A stretch of 64,000 nucleotides of DNA, taken from the NCBI GenBank assembly GCA_913055785.1, contig CAJXLJ010000002.1, forward strand, positions 1 through 64,000, read 5' to 3'. Made by a program: the position numbers and the translations under genes. Positions 1 through 7,313 of the stretch are shown here, in pieces. Position 1 is the stretch's first letter. Each line of letters starts with the position of its first letter. This DNA is from an uncultured Parvularculaceae bacterium (GTDB lineage: Bacteria; Pseudomonadota; Alphaproteobacteria; Caulobacterales; Parvularculaceae). The notes under the pieces are model-generated. The model was not told the DNA's origin. It saw only the letters and a program-made list of their open reading frames with translations, and did not search any database.

Positions 1-331
<331 letters not shown>

Positions 332-544
332 AGTTTGAAACTGACCAGCGGGAGGAATATCCCGCATAAATCACTGACATTAGTACGTCACAAATCAAAA
401 CCCCGAGTATCCTCGAAAGAATAAACGAAGTTTGGTTTGTAAACTGAAAAACGTCAGTGATGGTCAGTCCTGTCGGAGTTCAAAGAACTCCACCCTAAAA
501 AGGGTTCGCCAGGACGCCGCCGCCCACGTTTCTCTTCCTCAATA

Positions 545-562
545 TTCAATTTTCAAAGAGCC
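545..562 (-). promoter_or_regulatory. rRNA leader boxA antitermination element
   Basis: Read on the minus strand the site is GGCTCTTTGAAAATTGAA, which matches the rrn boxA consensus (TGCTCTTTGA-AATT). It lies between the rrn promoter at about 740 and the 16S start at 331, as expected for the NusB/NusE loading site that allows Rho-resistant transcription of rRNA operons. Confidence 0.85.
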
Positions 563-712
563 TGGCCCCGCGAACTTCTCAGCCCTTGGAACCCGCCGGC
601 TTAATCCGCTGTTAACGAAAAAAGCCGACAAAAAACCGACACTCCCGAGACCGCCCCTGGAACCCTTTTCAAAGTCCCCGGCGGCCCGTCCCGGCCGCGT
701 CGGTGAGCGGCG

Positions 713-764
713 GATTTAGCCATCCGTTCCCGCCCTGTCAACGCAAATTTCAAACTTTTTTTCG
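713..764 (-). promoter_or_regulatory. rRNA operon promoter with UP-like element
   Basis: On the minus strand a perfect -35 hexamer TTGACA (741-736) is followed after 17 bases by TAAATC (718-713), a weak -10. The -35 is preceded directly by an A/T-rich tract (764-742, with runs of A and T), as in UP elements of strong rRNA promoters. The expected start point is near 706, giving a leader of about 370 bases that contains the boxA. The -35 and upstream tract are convincing; the -10 is only a 3/6 match. Confidence 0.7.
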
Positions 765-871
765 CGGGCGTTTCGAGGGGTGTTTTCCCCAAAAAATCCG
801 CAACTTTTTACGCGCGCCGGGGCGCGACAGAAGCTATTCGAAAAAGCGAAGAACCGATATTTATAGGGGTG

Positions 872-913
872 TTCGCGAATACACAAGACAAGATTCGCGC
901 ATTTCGCGAATCT
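872..913. promoter_or_regulatory. Palindromes and GANTC sites between rrn promoter and patatin gene
   Basis: The 8-base palindrome TTCGCGAA occurs twice (872-879 and 903-910). The second lies inside a perfect 9-base inverted repeat (arms AGATTCGCG at 891-899 and CGCGAATCT at 905-913) whose arms each contain GANTC, the methylation site of the CcrM enzyme in alphaproteobacteria. The rest of 332-1027 holds only the rRNA leader and promoter; no gene is seen in it. A role as operator or methylation-sensitive site is inference. Confidence 0.35.
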
Positions 914-1027
914 TTACCGCTCCGAAGACGCCGATTTTTCCCCAGAGGCTTCGTCAGGGGCCCGCCCGCCCTCAACCGCCCCCGAATTCAGGGTTTTGTC
1001 ACCGAATCCGCCGATATTACCCGTGAA

Positions 1028-1990
1028 ATGACCGACATCACTGACCCGAACGCGCCCTCATCGCCACCAGCGTCCGCCCGGCCTCCCGCGGTCGGCCTGG
1101 CGCTTGGCGGCGGCGTCGCCCGCGGATGGGCCCATATCGGGGCGGTCAGGCGGCTAGAGGAGCTCGGCGTCAAACCCGACATCATCGCGGGCACCTCGGT
1201 CGGCGCGCTTGTCGGCGGGTTCTGGCTGGCCGGCCATCTCGACGCGCTGGAAGGCTGGGCGCGCGCGCTCACCAAGACGCGCATGCTGACTTATTTCGAC
1301 GTGATGCTGAACGGATCGGGCATCATGGGCGGCAAACGCCTTGAAAAGGCGCTCCGGCAGTATCTTCCGCCTGCGAACATTGAAGACCTGCCGAGGAAAT
1401 TCGTCGCGGTAACCGCCGAACTCGCCACCGGCCATGAAATCTGGCTGATGAACGGCGATCTTGGCGAAGCCATTCAGGCGGCCTACGCCCTGCCCGGCGT
1501 CTTTCCGCCGCGCGCCATTGACGGCCGTTGGCTTATCGACGGCGCGCTCGTCAACCCCCTGCCCGTCTCGGCGTGCCGCGCGCTCGGCGCCCGCGTCGTC
1601 ATTGCGATTGGTCTGCATGCGGACGCTTTCGGCATTGGCGTACAGCAGCGAAAAGAAAAGTTCGGAATGCTCGCAGAGGATGGCGGCGAGGAACTCGAAC
1701 ACGCGTCAAAAGGCGGCCTCACTGAAAAACTCATGTTGCGCCGGCTATTTCACGCCAGCAACAACGCCCCCGGCCTCGGTTCGGTCATGCTCGCGTCGTT
1801 CAACATCCTTATGGACCGCATCACGCGTTCAAGGCTCGGCGGCGATCCGGCTGACGTCCTTGTCACGCCGCAGGTCGGTCATGTGCCGCTTCTCGATTTC
1901 GACCGAGCTGAAGAATTGATCGAGTTAGGCGCCAAAGCCGTCGATGCGTCCCTTCCCCAAATCGAAAGCGCCCTCGCTTATCTGGACTGA
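1028..1990 (+). CDS. Patatin-like phospholipase (RssA/NTE type)
   Basis: The protein of 320 residues is a predicted serine lipid hydrolase. The glycine-rich oxyanion loop (LALGGGVARG, about residues 24-33) is followed by the nucleophile elbow GTSVG (Ser57) and the DGA motif of the catalytic Asp (LIDGALVNPLP, about residue 178). This is the Ser-Asp dyad arrangement of patatins. A longer open frame begins at 869, but its first 53 codons overlap the palindromes near the rrn promoter and encode an Arg/Pro-rich stretch unlike the family, so the ATG at 1028 is preferred. No signal peptide or membrane segment is obvious, so it is probably cytoplasmic. The natural substrate cannot be told from the sequence. 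It stands alone and diverges from the rRNA operon. Confidence 0.88.
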   Translation: MTDITDPNAPSSPPASARPPAVGLALGGGVARGWAHIGAVRRLEELGVKPDIIAGTSVGALVGGFWLAGHLDALEGWARALTKTRMLTYFDVMLNGSGIMGGKRLEKALRQYLPPANIEDLPRKFVAVTAELATGHEIWLMNGDLGEAIQAAYALPGVFPPRAIDGRWLIDGALVNPLPVSACRALGARVVIAIGLHADAFGIGVQQRKEKFGMLAEDGGEELEHASKGGLTEKLMLRRLFHASNNAPGLGSVMLASFNILMDRITRSRLGGDPADVLVTPQVGHVPLLDFDRAEELIELGAKAVDASLPQIESALAYLD

Positions 1991-2089
1991 GCGGCTAACA
2001 CAAAATTTATCCCGAAAGCCGCAGCAATCGGTTTCTATCTCATTCTAATCCAATTATGAGGCAATTACACAAGTTTGGGGTTACTCTTC

Positions 2090-2677
2090 ATGAACAAGAA
2101 AATCAGCTTGGCGACATGCGTCGTAGCCTGTTTAGGTCTCAATTCCCTGACTCCCGGCGCTTTCGCAGAAGACATTCCAGAAACAGCGAAGGAGCCTTTT
2201 GCGGCAATGCGTCTGCTGGACGGCATCCTCGGCGACTGGCGCGTCGTTACCGAAATTATCACCCAGGACGGCGATTGGACGGAGCAATCCGTCGCTATGG
2301 CGACTTTCGAAAAGCGGCTGAACGGCCTGCTTATCTCTGAAATTGAAACCGAACGACTCTCCTGGGAGGGGCAAAACCCGGCTCTGGAACTTGATATTAC
2401 TTTTGATCAGTATCGTGATGTTTACCGTCTTTCAGTGATTGACGACGGCTGGGGCATTATGGATGTTTACGAAGGCGAATTAGAAGACGCCGTTCTAACA
2501 GTCACAAATCTGAAATCCGGCACAAGCTATCCGCTAGAAAACGGCGGCGAGTTGTTTTTCAAGCTGGAAATCCCGGTTTCAGGCGATGAGCGCGTGATGA
2601 ACATTGGCATGTCTTCAGATAAAGGCGAAACTTGGCGGCCATTCTATCGCGTGACATACAAGCGAGTTGGTGAATAA
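2090..2677 (+). CDS. Secreted protein of unknown function
   Basis: The 195-residue product starts with a signal peptide (MNKKISLATCVVACLGLNSL, then an AFA-ED cleavage site), so it should be exported. The mature part opens with a segment containing LLDGILGDWRV, which resembles the start of small beta-barrel proteins such as DUF1579 or nitrobindin-like families (LxGxW pattern), and continues with predicted beta strands. I do not recognise the family with confidence. The ATG at 2090 is chosen over an upstream in-frame TTG at 2075 because it begins the signal peptide. Base composition is lower in GC than its neighbours (the 60 bases from 2401 are about 43% GC), which may reflect transfer or weak selection. 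Confidence 0.7.
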   Translation: MNKKISLATCVVACLGLNSLTPGAFAEDIPETAKEPFAAMRLLDGILGDWRVVTEIITQDGDWTEQSVAMATFEKRLNGLLISEIETERLSWEGQNPALELDITFDQYRDVYRLSVIDDGWGIMDVYEGELEDAVLTVTNLKSGTSYPLENGGELFFKLEIPVSGDERVMNIGMSSDKGETWRPFYRVTYKRVGE

Positions 2678-2697
2678 CATGAAGCTCAAAGCGGCGC

Positions 2698-3126
2698 TCA
2701 GGTGGCAATATACTCCTTCAGCGCCGCCGCTTCCTGTTCGGCGTTCTCTATCTTGCGTTTCACGACGTCGCCGATCGACACGACGCCAACCAGCGCCCCG
2801 TCACTCGTCACCGGCAAATGACGTATGCGTTTTTCGGTCATCTGCCCCATGACATCATCGATCGTCGCCTCCGGCGAACATGTATAAGGTTTCGGTGTCA
2901 TGCAGTCCGCAACGCGCATGTTCAGCGCTTCGGGACCGTTGGCTCCAAGCCGGCGGACAATATCGCGCTCCGACAAAATGCCGACAACACCGCCGCTCTG
3001 GTCCTTGACGACCACCGCGCCGATATTCTTGTCGTTCAGTACGGAAACCGCCTCGGCGATTGAATCGGCGTCGCTCACGGCGAAAACGTCCGCGCCCTTG
3101 GCCTGAAGGATCTGTTCGACTTTCAT
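2698..3126 (-). CDS. Tandem CBS-domain protein
   Basis: This 142-residue protein consists almost entirely of two CBS domains: about residues 8-58 (ending GGVVGILSERDIVRRL) and about 75-128 (with IRHLPVTSDGALVGVVSIGDVV). A pair of CBS domains forms a Bateman module that usually binds adenine nucleotides. Stand-alone proteins of this size are common in alphaproteobacteria, and their partners are mostly unknown. A good ribosome binding site (AAGGAGG) precedes the ATG. It converges on the secreted protein at 2090-2677, and the rhomboid protease lies upstream on the same strand, 70 bases away, so the two could be co-transcribed. Ligand and role are not visible from sequence. Confidence 0.92.
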   Translation of the reverse strand: MKVEQILQAKGADVFAVSDADSIAEAVSVLNDKNIGAVVVKDQSGGVVGILSERDIVRRLGANGPEALNMRVADCMTPKPYTCSPEATIDDVMGQMTEKRIRHLPVTSDGALVGVVSIGDVVKRKIENAEQEAAALKEYIAT

Positions 3127-3196
3127 AGCGCCTCCTTCCCACCCGCAACCAGCATTGTGCGACGAAAGCGCAGGGACGACAATAGGTTAATGCCGC

Positions 3197-3949
3197 TTAT
3201 CCGAAAGCGCGCGCGAGACGTTCAAAGAGAGGATAGGCCAGAAGACCGAAGAAATAGCCGCCAAGATGAGCCTCCCAGGCGATGCCGCCCCCGCCGCCGG
3301 CGAGAGAACCGCCAAAGACCCCAATCAGAATATTCATCACGACAATCAGCGCCGTCCAGGTCAACACCACGGGACTGAACAACGGGCTCATTTTCGCTTT
3401 TTCCGGACCAAACAAAGTGGTGCGGTTGAACGCGAAACGAACAACTGCGCCGAGAAGCCCCGAAACGCCGCCCGACGCGCCGATCATGGGTATGGAAGAG
3501 GCCGTATGCGTTGCAACAAATGCAAGCGCGCCGACAGCGCCACTCAACAGGTAAAAAGTCATGAACAGACCGGCCGCTGCGAAGGCCGAAAACGATTTGA
3601 GCGCATTGTCCGCCCCCATCCGGCGGGCGGTCGGCGTGCCGAGCGCCAGCAGCCAGAGCATGTTGAAGCCGAGATGCGCAATGCCTGCATGGAGAAACAT
3701 GTGGCCGGTCAGCGGCGACAGCCAGCGCAGCACGCCTCCATTCGCCTCCGCCCCGGCCATAAAACGATCCGGAAAAACCGCGCCGGCGATCCCTACCGCC
3801 CGCGCCGTTCTGTCCGGTGAAAAAACGATGAACGCAAAAAATAAAATTGTAATGAGACAAAGCGCCAGCACGACGCCCGGCGCGTTGAACACGCGCCCGG
3901 GATTAATCTCGCCGCCGGGCCGGCGCAATTCGTAGGATTTATCCTGCAT
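3197..3949 (-). CDS. Rhomboid family intramembrane serine protease
   Basis: The 250-residue membrane protein has about six hydrophobic segments. The rhomboid signature is complete: the HMFLHAGIAHLGFNM segment (residues 83-97), the nucleophile motif GASGG (Ser159) and the last-helix histidine in EAHLGGYFFG (His228). Enzymes of this family cut single-pass membrane proteins within the bilayer. The in-frame start at 3979 is TTG without a clear ribosome binding site; the ATG at 3949 gives the more usual short cytoplasmic N-terminus, so it is chosen, though this is uncertain. A glycine-rich loop (GGGGG, about residues 218-222) precedes the catalytic histidine. A second, shorter rhomboid is encoded at 32854-33450. 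Substrates are unknown. Confidence 0.92.
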   Translation of the reverse strand: MQDKSYELRRPGGEINPGRVFNAPGVVLALCLITILFFAFIVFSPDRTARAVGIAGAVFPDRFMAGAEANGGVLRWLSPLTGHMFLHAGIAHLGFNMLWLLALGTPTARRMGADNALKSFSAFAAAGLFMTFYLLSGAVGALAFVATHTASSIPMIGASGGVSGLLGAVVRFAFNRTTLFGPEKAKMSPLFSPVVLTWTALIVVMNILIGVFGGSLAGGGGGIAWEAHLGGYFFGLLAYPLFERLARAFG

Positions 3950-4137
3950 CGGCTCGTTTCGCGACAACTTTACTTTCAACTAACACCAGACCTTAACAAT
4001 AAAAGCCGAACACGTCCCAAAAACAGATAAGGCCGCATCGTGATTGACAAAAATCGCGCAACCAATCGCCTCAGGCAAATCTTTGTTCACTAAACCAGCA
4101 TAAGGTCTAACGGCTCAACGCCGCAATAGGTTACACG

Positions 4138-4830
4138 ATGGTAAAACCTCCGAGCCCTCCCCCGGGCGAAACTCCCTCTCCGACACAGGACGGCGCCGAA
4201 CGTCGGAAGCATGTACGCGTACAGGTTCCGCTGAAAGCCCGGTTTCTGAAGGAAAGCGGCGAGGAAGCGCGGTGCATGGTGGTGGACATTTCCGCTGGCG
4301 GCGCCCTGCTGAAAGCTAAAAACCCTCCAGCATTTGGCCAATCTGTCATCATCTACATCGATCAGCTTGGCCGTTTCGAAGGGAAGGTCACCCGCTCGGG
4401 ACCGGACAAGTTCGCCGTCACGTATGAAAGCACGCGCAAGAAAACGGCGCGCACGGCGGACACGCTGACGCGCATCGTCAATCACGGCCGCCGCGGCAGC
4501 GACCGGCGCAACGATCCGCGCCTTGCTCAGGATGCGCCGGCGATGGTCTATTTCGAGGACGGACGTTCCGAAAAATGCGCCATTATGGATATCTCCCTTA
4601 CCGGCGCGTCGATCGAGATCAGCCCCCGCCCGCCCCTCGGCGCCCAGCTCATATTGGGACGCATGACCGCAAAGGTCGTCCGGCGGCACGACAAGGGCGT
4701 CGGCGTGGTGTTCACCGGTTCGGCGAAAAGAATGGAAGAAATCATCCAGACGGCGTCCGATACTGAGACACCGCCTGAATTTGGCGCCCCCGTTGCACGC
4801 AGCTTCGGCAAGAAAGGCGATAACGCCTGA
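4138..4830 (+). CDS. Protein with two PilZ domains
   Basis: The 230-residue protein carries two PilZ domains, the common receptor for cyclic di-GMP. Both show the binding motifs: RxxxR at residues 23-27 with DxSxxG at 50-55, and RxxxR at 124-128 with DxSxxG at 151-156. The first 20 residues are rich in Pro and likely disordered. No other domain or membrane segment is present, so it probably acts as a cytoplasmic adaptor whose shape changes on ligand binding. The next gene, a GYF_2 protein, starts 15 bases downstream and is likely co-transcribed. The motifs support ligand binding by both domains; the output process (motility, polysaccharide, cell cycle) cannot be deduced here. Confidence 0.9.
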   Translation: MVKPPSPPPGETPSPTQDGAERRKHVRVQVPLKARFLKESGEEARCMVVDISAGGALLKAKNPPAFGQSVIIYIDQLGRFEGKVTRSGPDKFAVTYESTRKKTARTADTLTRIVNHGRRGSDRRNDPRLAQDAPAMVYFEDGRSEKCAIMDISLTGASIEISPRPPLGAQLILGRMTAKVVRRHDKGVGVVFTGSAKRMEEIIQTASDTETPPEFGAPVARSFGKKGDNA

Positions 4831-4845
4831 GAATGAGGATTGCCC

Positions 4846-5445
4846 ATGCTCGCCGAAAACTGGTGCGTTAAAGTCGACGAAAAGGTCTACGGCCCTTACA
4901 CGCCGGACCAGATGCGCAAATTCGCCCATGAGGGCCGCCTCGCCTCATGGTCGCTGATTGCGCCTGCCGGCAGCCGCGCCTGGCGCGAGGCCTCTCGCGA
5001 ATCAACCTTCGCGGAATTTTTCGGCTTCGACGCCCTCTCGAACAAAAGCGCCGCCCAGCACCGTACTTTCGGAAAGCGCAACGACGATGAAGAGCAATCG
5101 CCGCCAGCCAATGACTCGACGAAAAAGCCGTCGCGCAAAAAAGAACCGCAAGCGGCGAATTTCGTCGTGGTTTTCGATGTCGTCAACGCCGCTGCAAGCC
5201 GCGTCGAAGCCGCCGTTCTCAGCCTCGGCAACGCATTCCGGCTCGCAGACAATGTATGGAGCATTACGTGCGAGCTGACGGCGGTCGGCGTGCTTAATGC
5301 GATCTCGCCTTATCTGACGCCGCGGGAATCGATTTTCGTAGTGGACGCAACTCGCGGCCGCACCGCCTGGAAAAATTATGCGCCCGAAAGCGCGTCAAAG
5401 ATTTCCGCCGCCTATCTCGGCGCGCCGATAAAGCAAGCCGGTTAA
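4846..5445 (+). CDS. GYF_2-domain protein
   Basis: The 199-residue protein begins with a GYF_2 domain (about residues 5-50, with the core YGPYT at 15-19 and conserved aromatic positions), a fold known for binding proline-rich peptides. A charged, low-complexity linker follows (about residues 75-105, with DDEEQS and KKPSRKK). The C-terminal 90 residues form a second globular part with alternating strands and helices (FVVVFDVVNA, FVVDATRGRTAW) that I do not recognise. The ATG at 4846 is chosen over an in-frame TTG at 4840. It is probably translated together with the tandem PilZ protein 15 bases upstream, whose N-terminus is Pro-rich; a direct contact between them is a testable guess. Confidence 0.78.
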   Translation: MLAENWCVKVDEKVYGPYTPDQMRKFAHEGRLASWSLIAPAGSRAWREASRESTFAEFFGFDALSNKSAAQHRTFGKRNDDEEQSPPANDSTKKPSRKKEPQAANFVVVFDVVNAAASRVEAAVLSLGNAFRLADNVWSITCELTAVGVLNAISPYLTPRESIFVVDATRGRTAWKNYAPESASKISAAYLGAPIKQAG

Positions 5446-5700
5446 TTTTTCTTCAATCTTCGTTAACCGCCGAAGCTTTCACATAAAGTTCTCACTACTC
5501 TATCGGCGACGCGCCTGATCCGCGTTATAGTGAACGCGGTAACTGATTCGCGGCAGCGTCAGGCGGTGTAATGCCACTTTGCGGCAGAGGGGAACTCAAG
5601 CCTCAAAAGCTGCGCCCTTTCATCGGCGCAGATAACGCCGACGACGCTTCTTCAGTCCGTATCAGCACCAAGCTCATCATTGTCACCATGGGAGATCCGA

Positions 5701-6456
5701 ATGGCGAAACGCTCAGCGCGTCGCGCGTCGCGACGTATGCACGAGACTGCGCATTATGAAGAGTCGGACAATGTCAGACGTCTGTTTGACGAACCAAACT
5801 GGTCGCCGCTCGACGACAATGATCGAACCCAGAAATACAGAAAGAACATTAAAGCCCAGAACGAAAGCCAGCAGCGCATGCTGGACGCTATCGACGCCGT
5901 GCCGCTGGTCTTCGCCGCCGGCGCGGCCGGCACCGGCAAGACCTATCTCGCCGTCGCGAAGGCCGTAGAGGCGCTCGAGTCTGGCGACGTGCGCCGGATC
6001 ATCCTGTCGCGGCCCGCCGTCGAGGCCGGCGAAAGCCTCGGCTTCCTGCCCGGCGACATGGAAGAAAAACTGTCGCCCTATTTGCGGCCGCTCTACGATG
6101 CGCTTTGCGACCGGCTGTCCGCCAAGCGCCTCAAGGCGCTCACCGCCGAGGGCGTGATCGAGATCGCGCCGATCGCCTATATGCGCGGCCGGACGCTCAA
6201 CAACGCCTATGTGGTGATCGACGAGGCCCAGAACTGCACCTACGGGCAGCTCAAGATGCTGCTGACCCGGCTCGGCTGGAACTCGACCATGGTCGTCACC
6301 GGAGACCCCGAACAAACCGATCTTCTGCCGGGCATGTCAGGCCTCAAGGAAGTCGCCGAAAAGCTTGAAGCGCTCCAGTCCGTTGAAGTCATACGGTTTA
6401 CGCGCGCGGACGTTGTGCGCCATCCGCTTGTGGCGGAAATGATCGACGTCCTCTAG
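5701..6456 (+). CDS. PhoH family P-loop ATPase
   Basis: The 251-residue protein contains the PhoH ATPase core: Walker A GAAGTGKT (residues 74-81), the region ILSRPAVEAGESLGFLPGD, Walker B VVIDEAQN and the sensor-like VVTGDPEQTDL. The first 20 residues are Arg-rich (AKRSARRASRR). It is shorter than the approximately 330-residue PhoH usually found next to ybeY in the miaB-phoH-ybeY cluster, and that cluster is absent here, so this is probably a second, stand-alone PhoH. The ATG at 5701 has GGAG eight bases upstream. PhoH proteins are linked to RNA metabolism and phosphate or stress responses, but the exact activity is not established from sequence. The 255 bases upstream contain no gene that I can support. 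Confidence 0.9.
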   Translation: MAKRSARRASRRMHETAHYEESDNVRRLFDEPNWSPLDDNDRTQKYRKNIKAQNESQQRMLDAIDAVPLVFAAGAAGTGKTYLAVAKAVEALESGDVRRIILSRPAVEAGESLGFLPGDMEEKLSPYLRPLYDALCDRLSAKRLKALTAEGVIEIAPIAYMRGRTLNNAYVVIDEAQNCTYGQLKMLLTRLGWNSTMVVTGDPEQTDLLPGMSGLKEVAEKLEALQSVEVIRFTRADVVRHPLVAEMIDVL

Positions 6457-6499
6457 CCCGGTCGGGATTTTCAAACCCGCCGCCTTCGTGATAGGACCC

Positions 6500-6522
6500 T
6501 TCCGTCGCCGCAGGCGGCGGAA
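6500..6522 (+). other. Stem-loop in the leader of the gene at 6536
   Basis: TTCCGTCGCC (6500-6509) and GGCGGCGGAA (6513-6522) pair over ten bases with one G-U pair and a 3-base loop. It lies between phoH and the next start codon and has no T run, so it may act on mRNA stability or translation rather than as a full terminator. Confidence 0.4.
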
Positions 6523-6535
6523 AACAGGCTAGATC

Positions 6536-7294
6536 ATGAGTAACGGTTACGGCTTCGGCGGCGAAGAAATTAAGCAGGAATCGAGCTGGCGATATCCCAT
6601 CGGGATATTTCTTGCGACGCTCGTTCTCTGCGCGATTTTCCTCTACTATTACGTCGGCCCGAGCGTCGAGGAATTTAAAGGCGACCTGCCGAGCCCGGCG
6701 ATCACCGAAGAGCCGGTGTCGATCCAGATCGCCAATCACACTTTCGCGCCGGCCGCGAACTTCACGGTCTATCCCCGCGCGCGCCGGGGCGGCTCCCGCG
6801 ATGAAGTCTCACTCTACGCCCTGTGGCCGAACATGACCGGTTTCACGCCGGGCAATCGCCGAGAATTCGTTGACGACGATCCGCAAACGCGCCGCATCGA
6901 CATTGTCATCACCAAAAGAACGATGCCGATTACCGAGGCCGATCGCCTCGAGACGCTCTATCTGCCGAATACAGTGGACAAGCGCGGCGTCAGAACGCCC
7001 TACCAGCTCACCAAATTCGCTTTCGCCGACCGCCGGGTTAATGTTCCCACCAACGGCTATGCAGACTCGGAACTTTTTGTCGGCGCCGACGAAAACGAAA
7101 ATGTTATCGCGCTCTTCTGCTTCAAGGAGCGCTCGGACATACCGAGCCCTGAATGCTGGCGCACCTATGAATATAGCGACAAGATTGAAGTGAGTTATCG
7201 TTTCAAACGCCCCTTCCTGCCGGAATGGCGGGCGATAGACGAAGCCGTCCGGAACTATGTGAAAAGCATCGACCGTTCGGCCGACGCCTCCTGA
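6536..7294 (+). CDS. Single-pass membrane protein of unknown function
   Basis: The 252-residue protein has a short N-terminus, one membrane helix (about residues 20-41, YPIGIFLATLVLCAIFLYYY) and a large remaining domain of about 200 residues that should be periplasmic. The external part includes a predicted beta-rich region (SIQIANHTFAPAANFTVYPR) and two Cys (FCFKER and PECWRT) that could form a disulfide bond. I do not recognise the family. It lies 79 bases after phoH on the same strand and converges with the polytopic protein at 7314-8735, with 19 bases between their stop codons. Confidence that it is a real gene is high from frame length, composition and its position between convincing genes. 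Confidence 0.75.
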   Translation: MSNGYGFGGEEIKQESSWRYPIGIFLATLVLCAIFLYYYVGPSVEEFKGDLPSPAITEEPVSIQIANHTFAPAANFTVYPRARRGGSRDEVSLYALWPNMTGFTPGNRREFVDDDPQTRRIDIVITKRTMPITEADRLETLYLPNTVDKRGVRTPYQLTKFAFADRRVNVPTNGYADSELFVGADENENVIALFCFKERSDIPSPECWRTYEYSDKIEVSYRFKRPFLPEWRAIDEAVRNYVKSIDRSADAS

Positions 7295-7313
7295 CGGCGA
7301 TCGCCGAAGGGGC

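Noticed and set aside
833-870. Second rRNA promoter on the minus strand with TATAAAT
   Set aside because: The TATAAAT near 856 has no -35 box at proper spacing (only 15 or 20 bases to TTGTGT or TTGTCT).
869-1027. Upstream extension of the patatin gene
   Set aside because: The added 53 residues are Arg/Pro-rich, unlike the family, and would place the start inside the palindrome region; the ATG at 1028 fits the family.
5571-5759. Small frame of 62 codons before phoH
   Set aside because: It overlaps the phoH start in another frame, has no clear ribosome binding site and no recognisable sequence.
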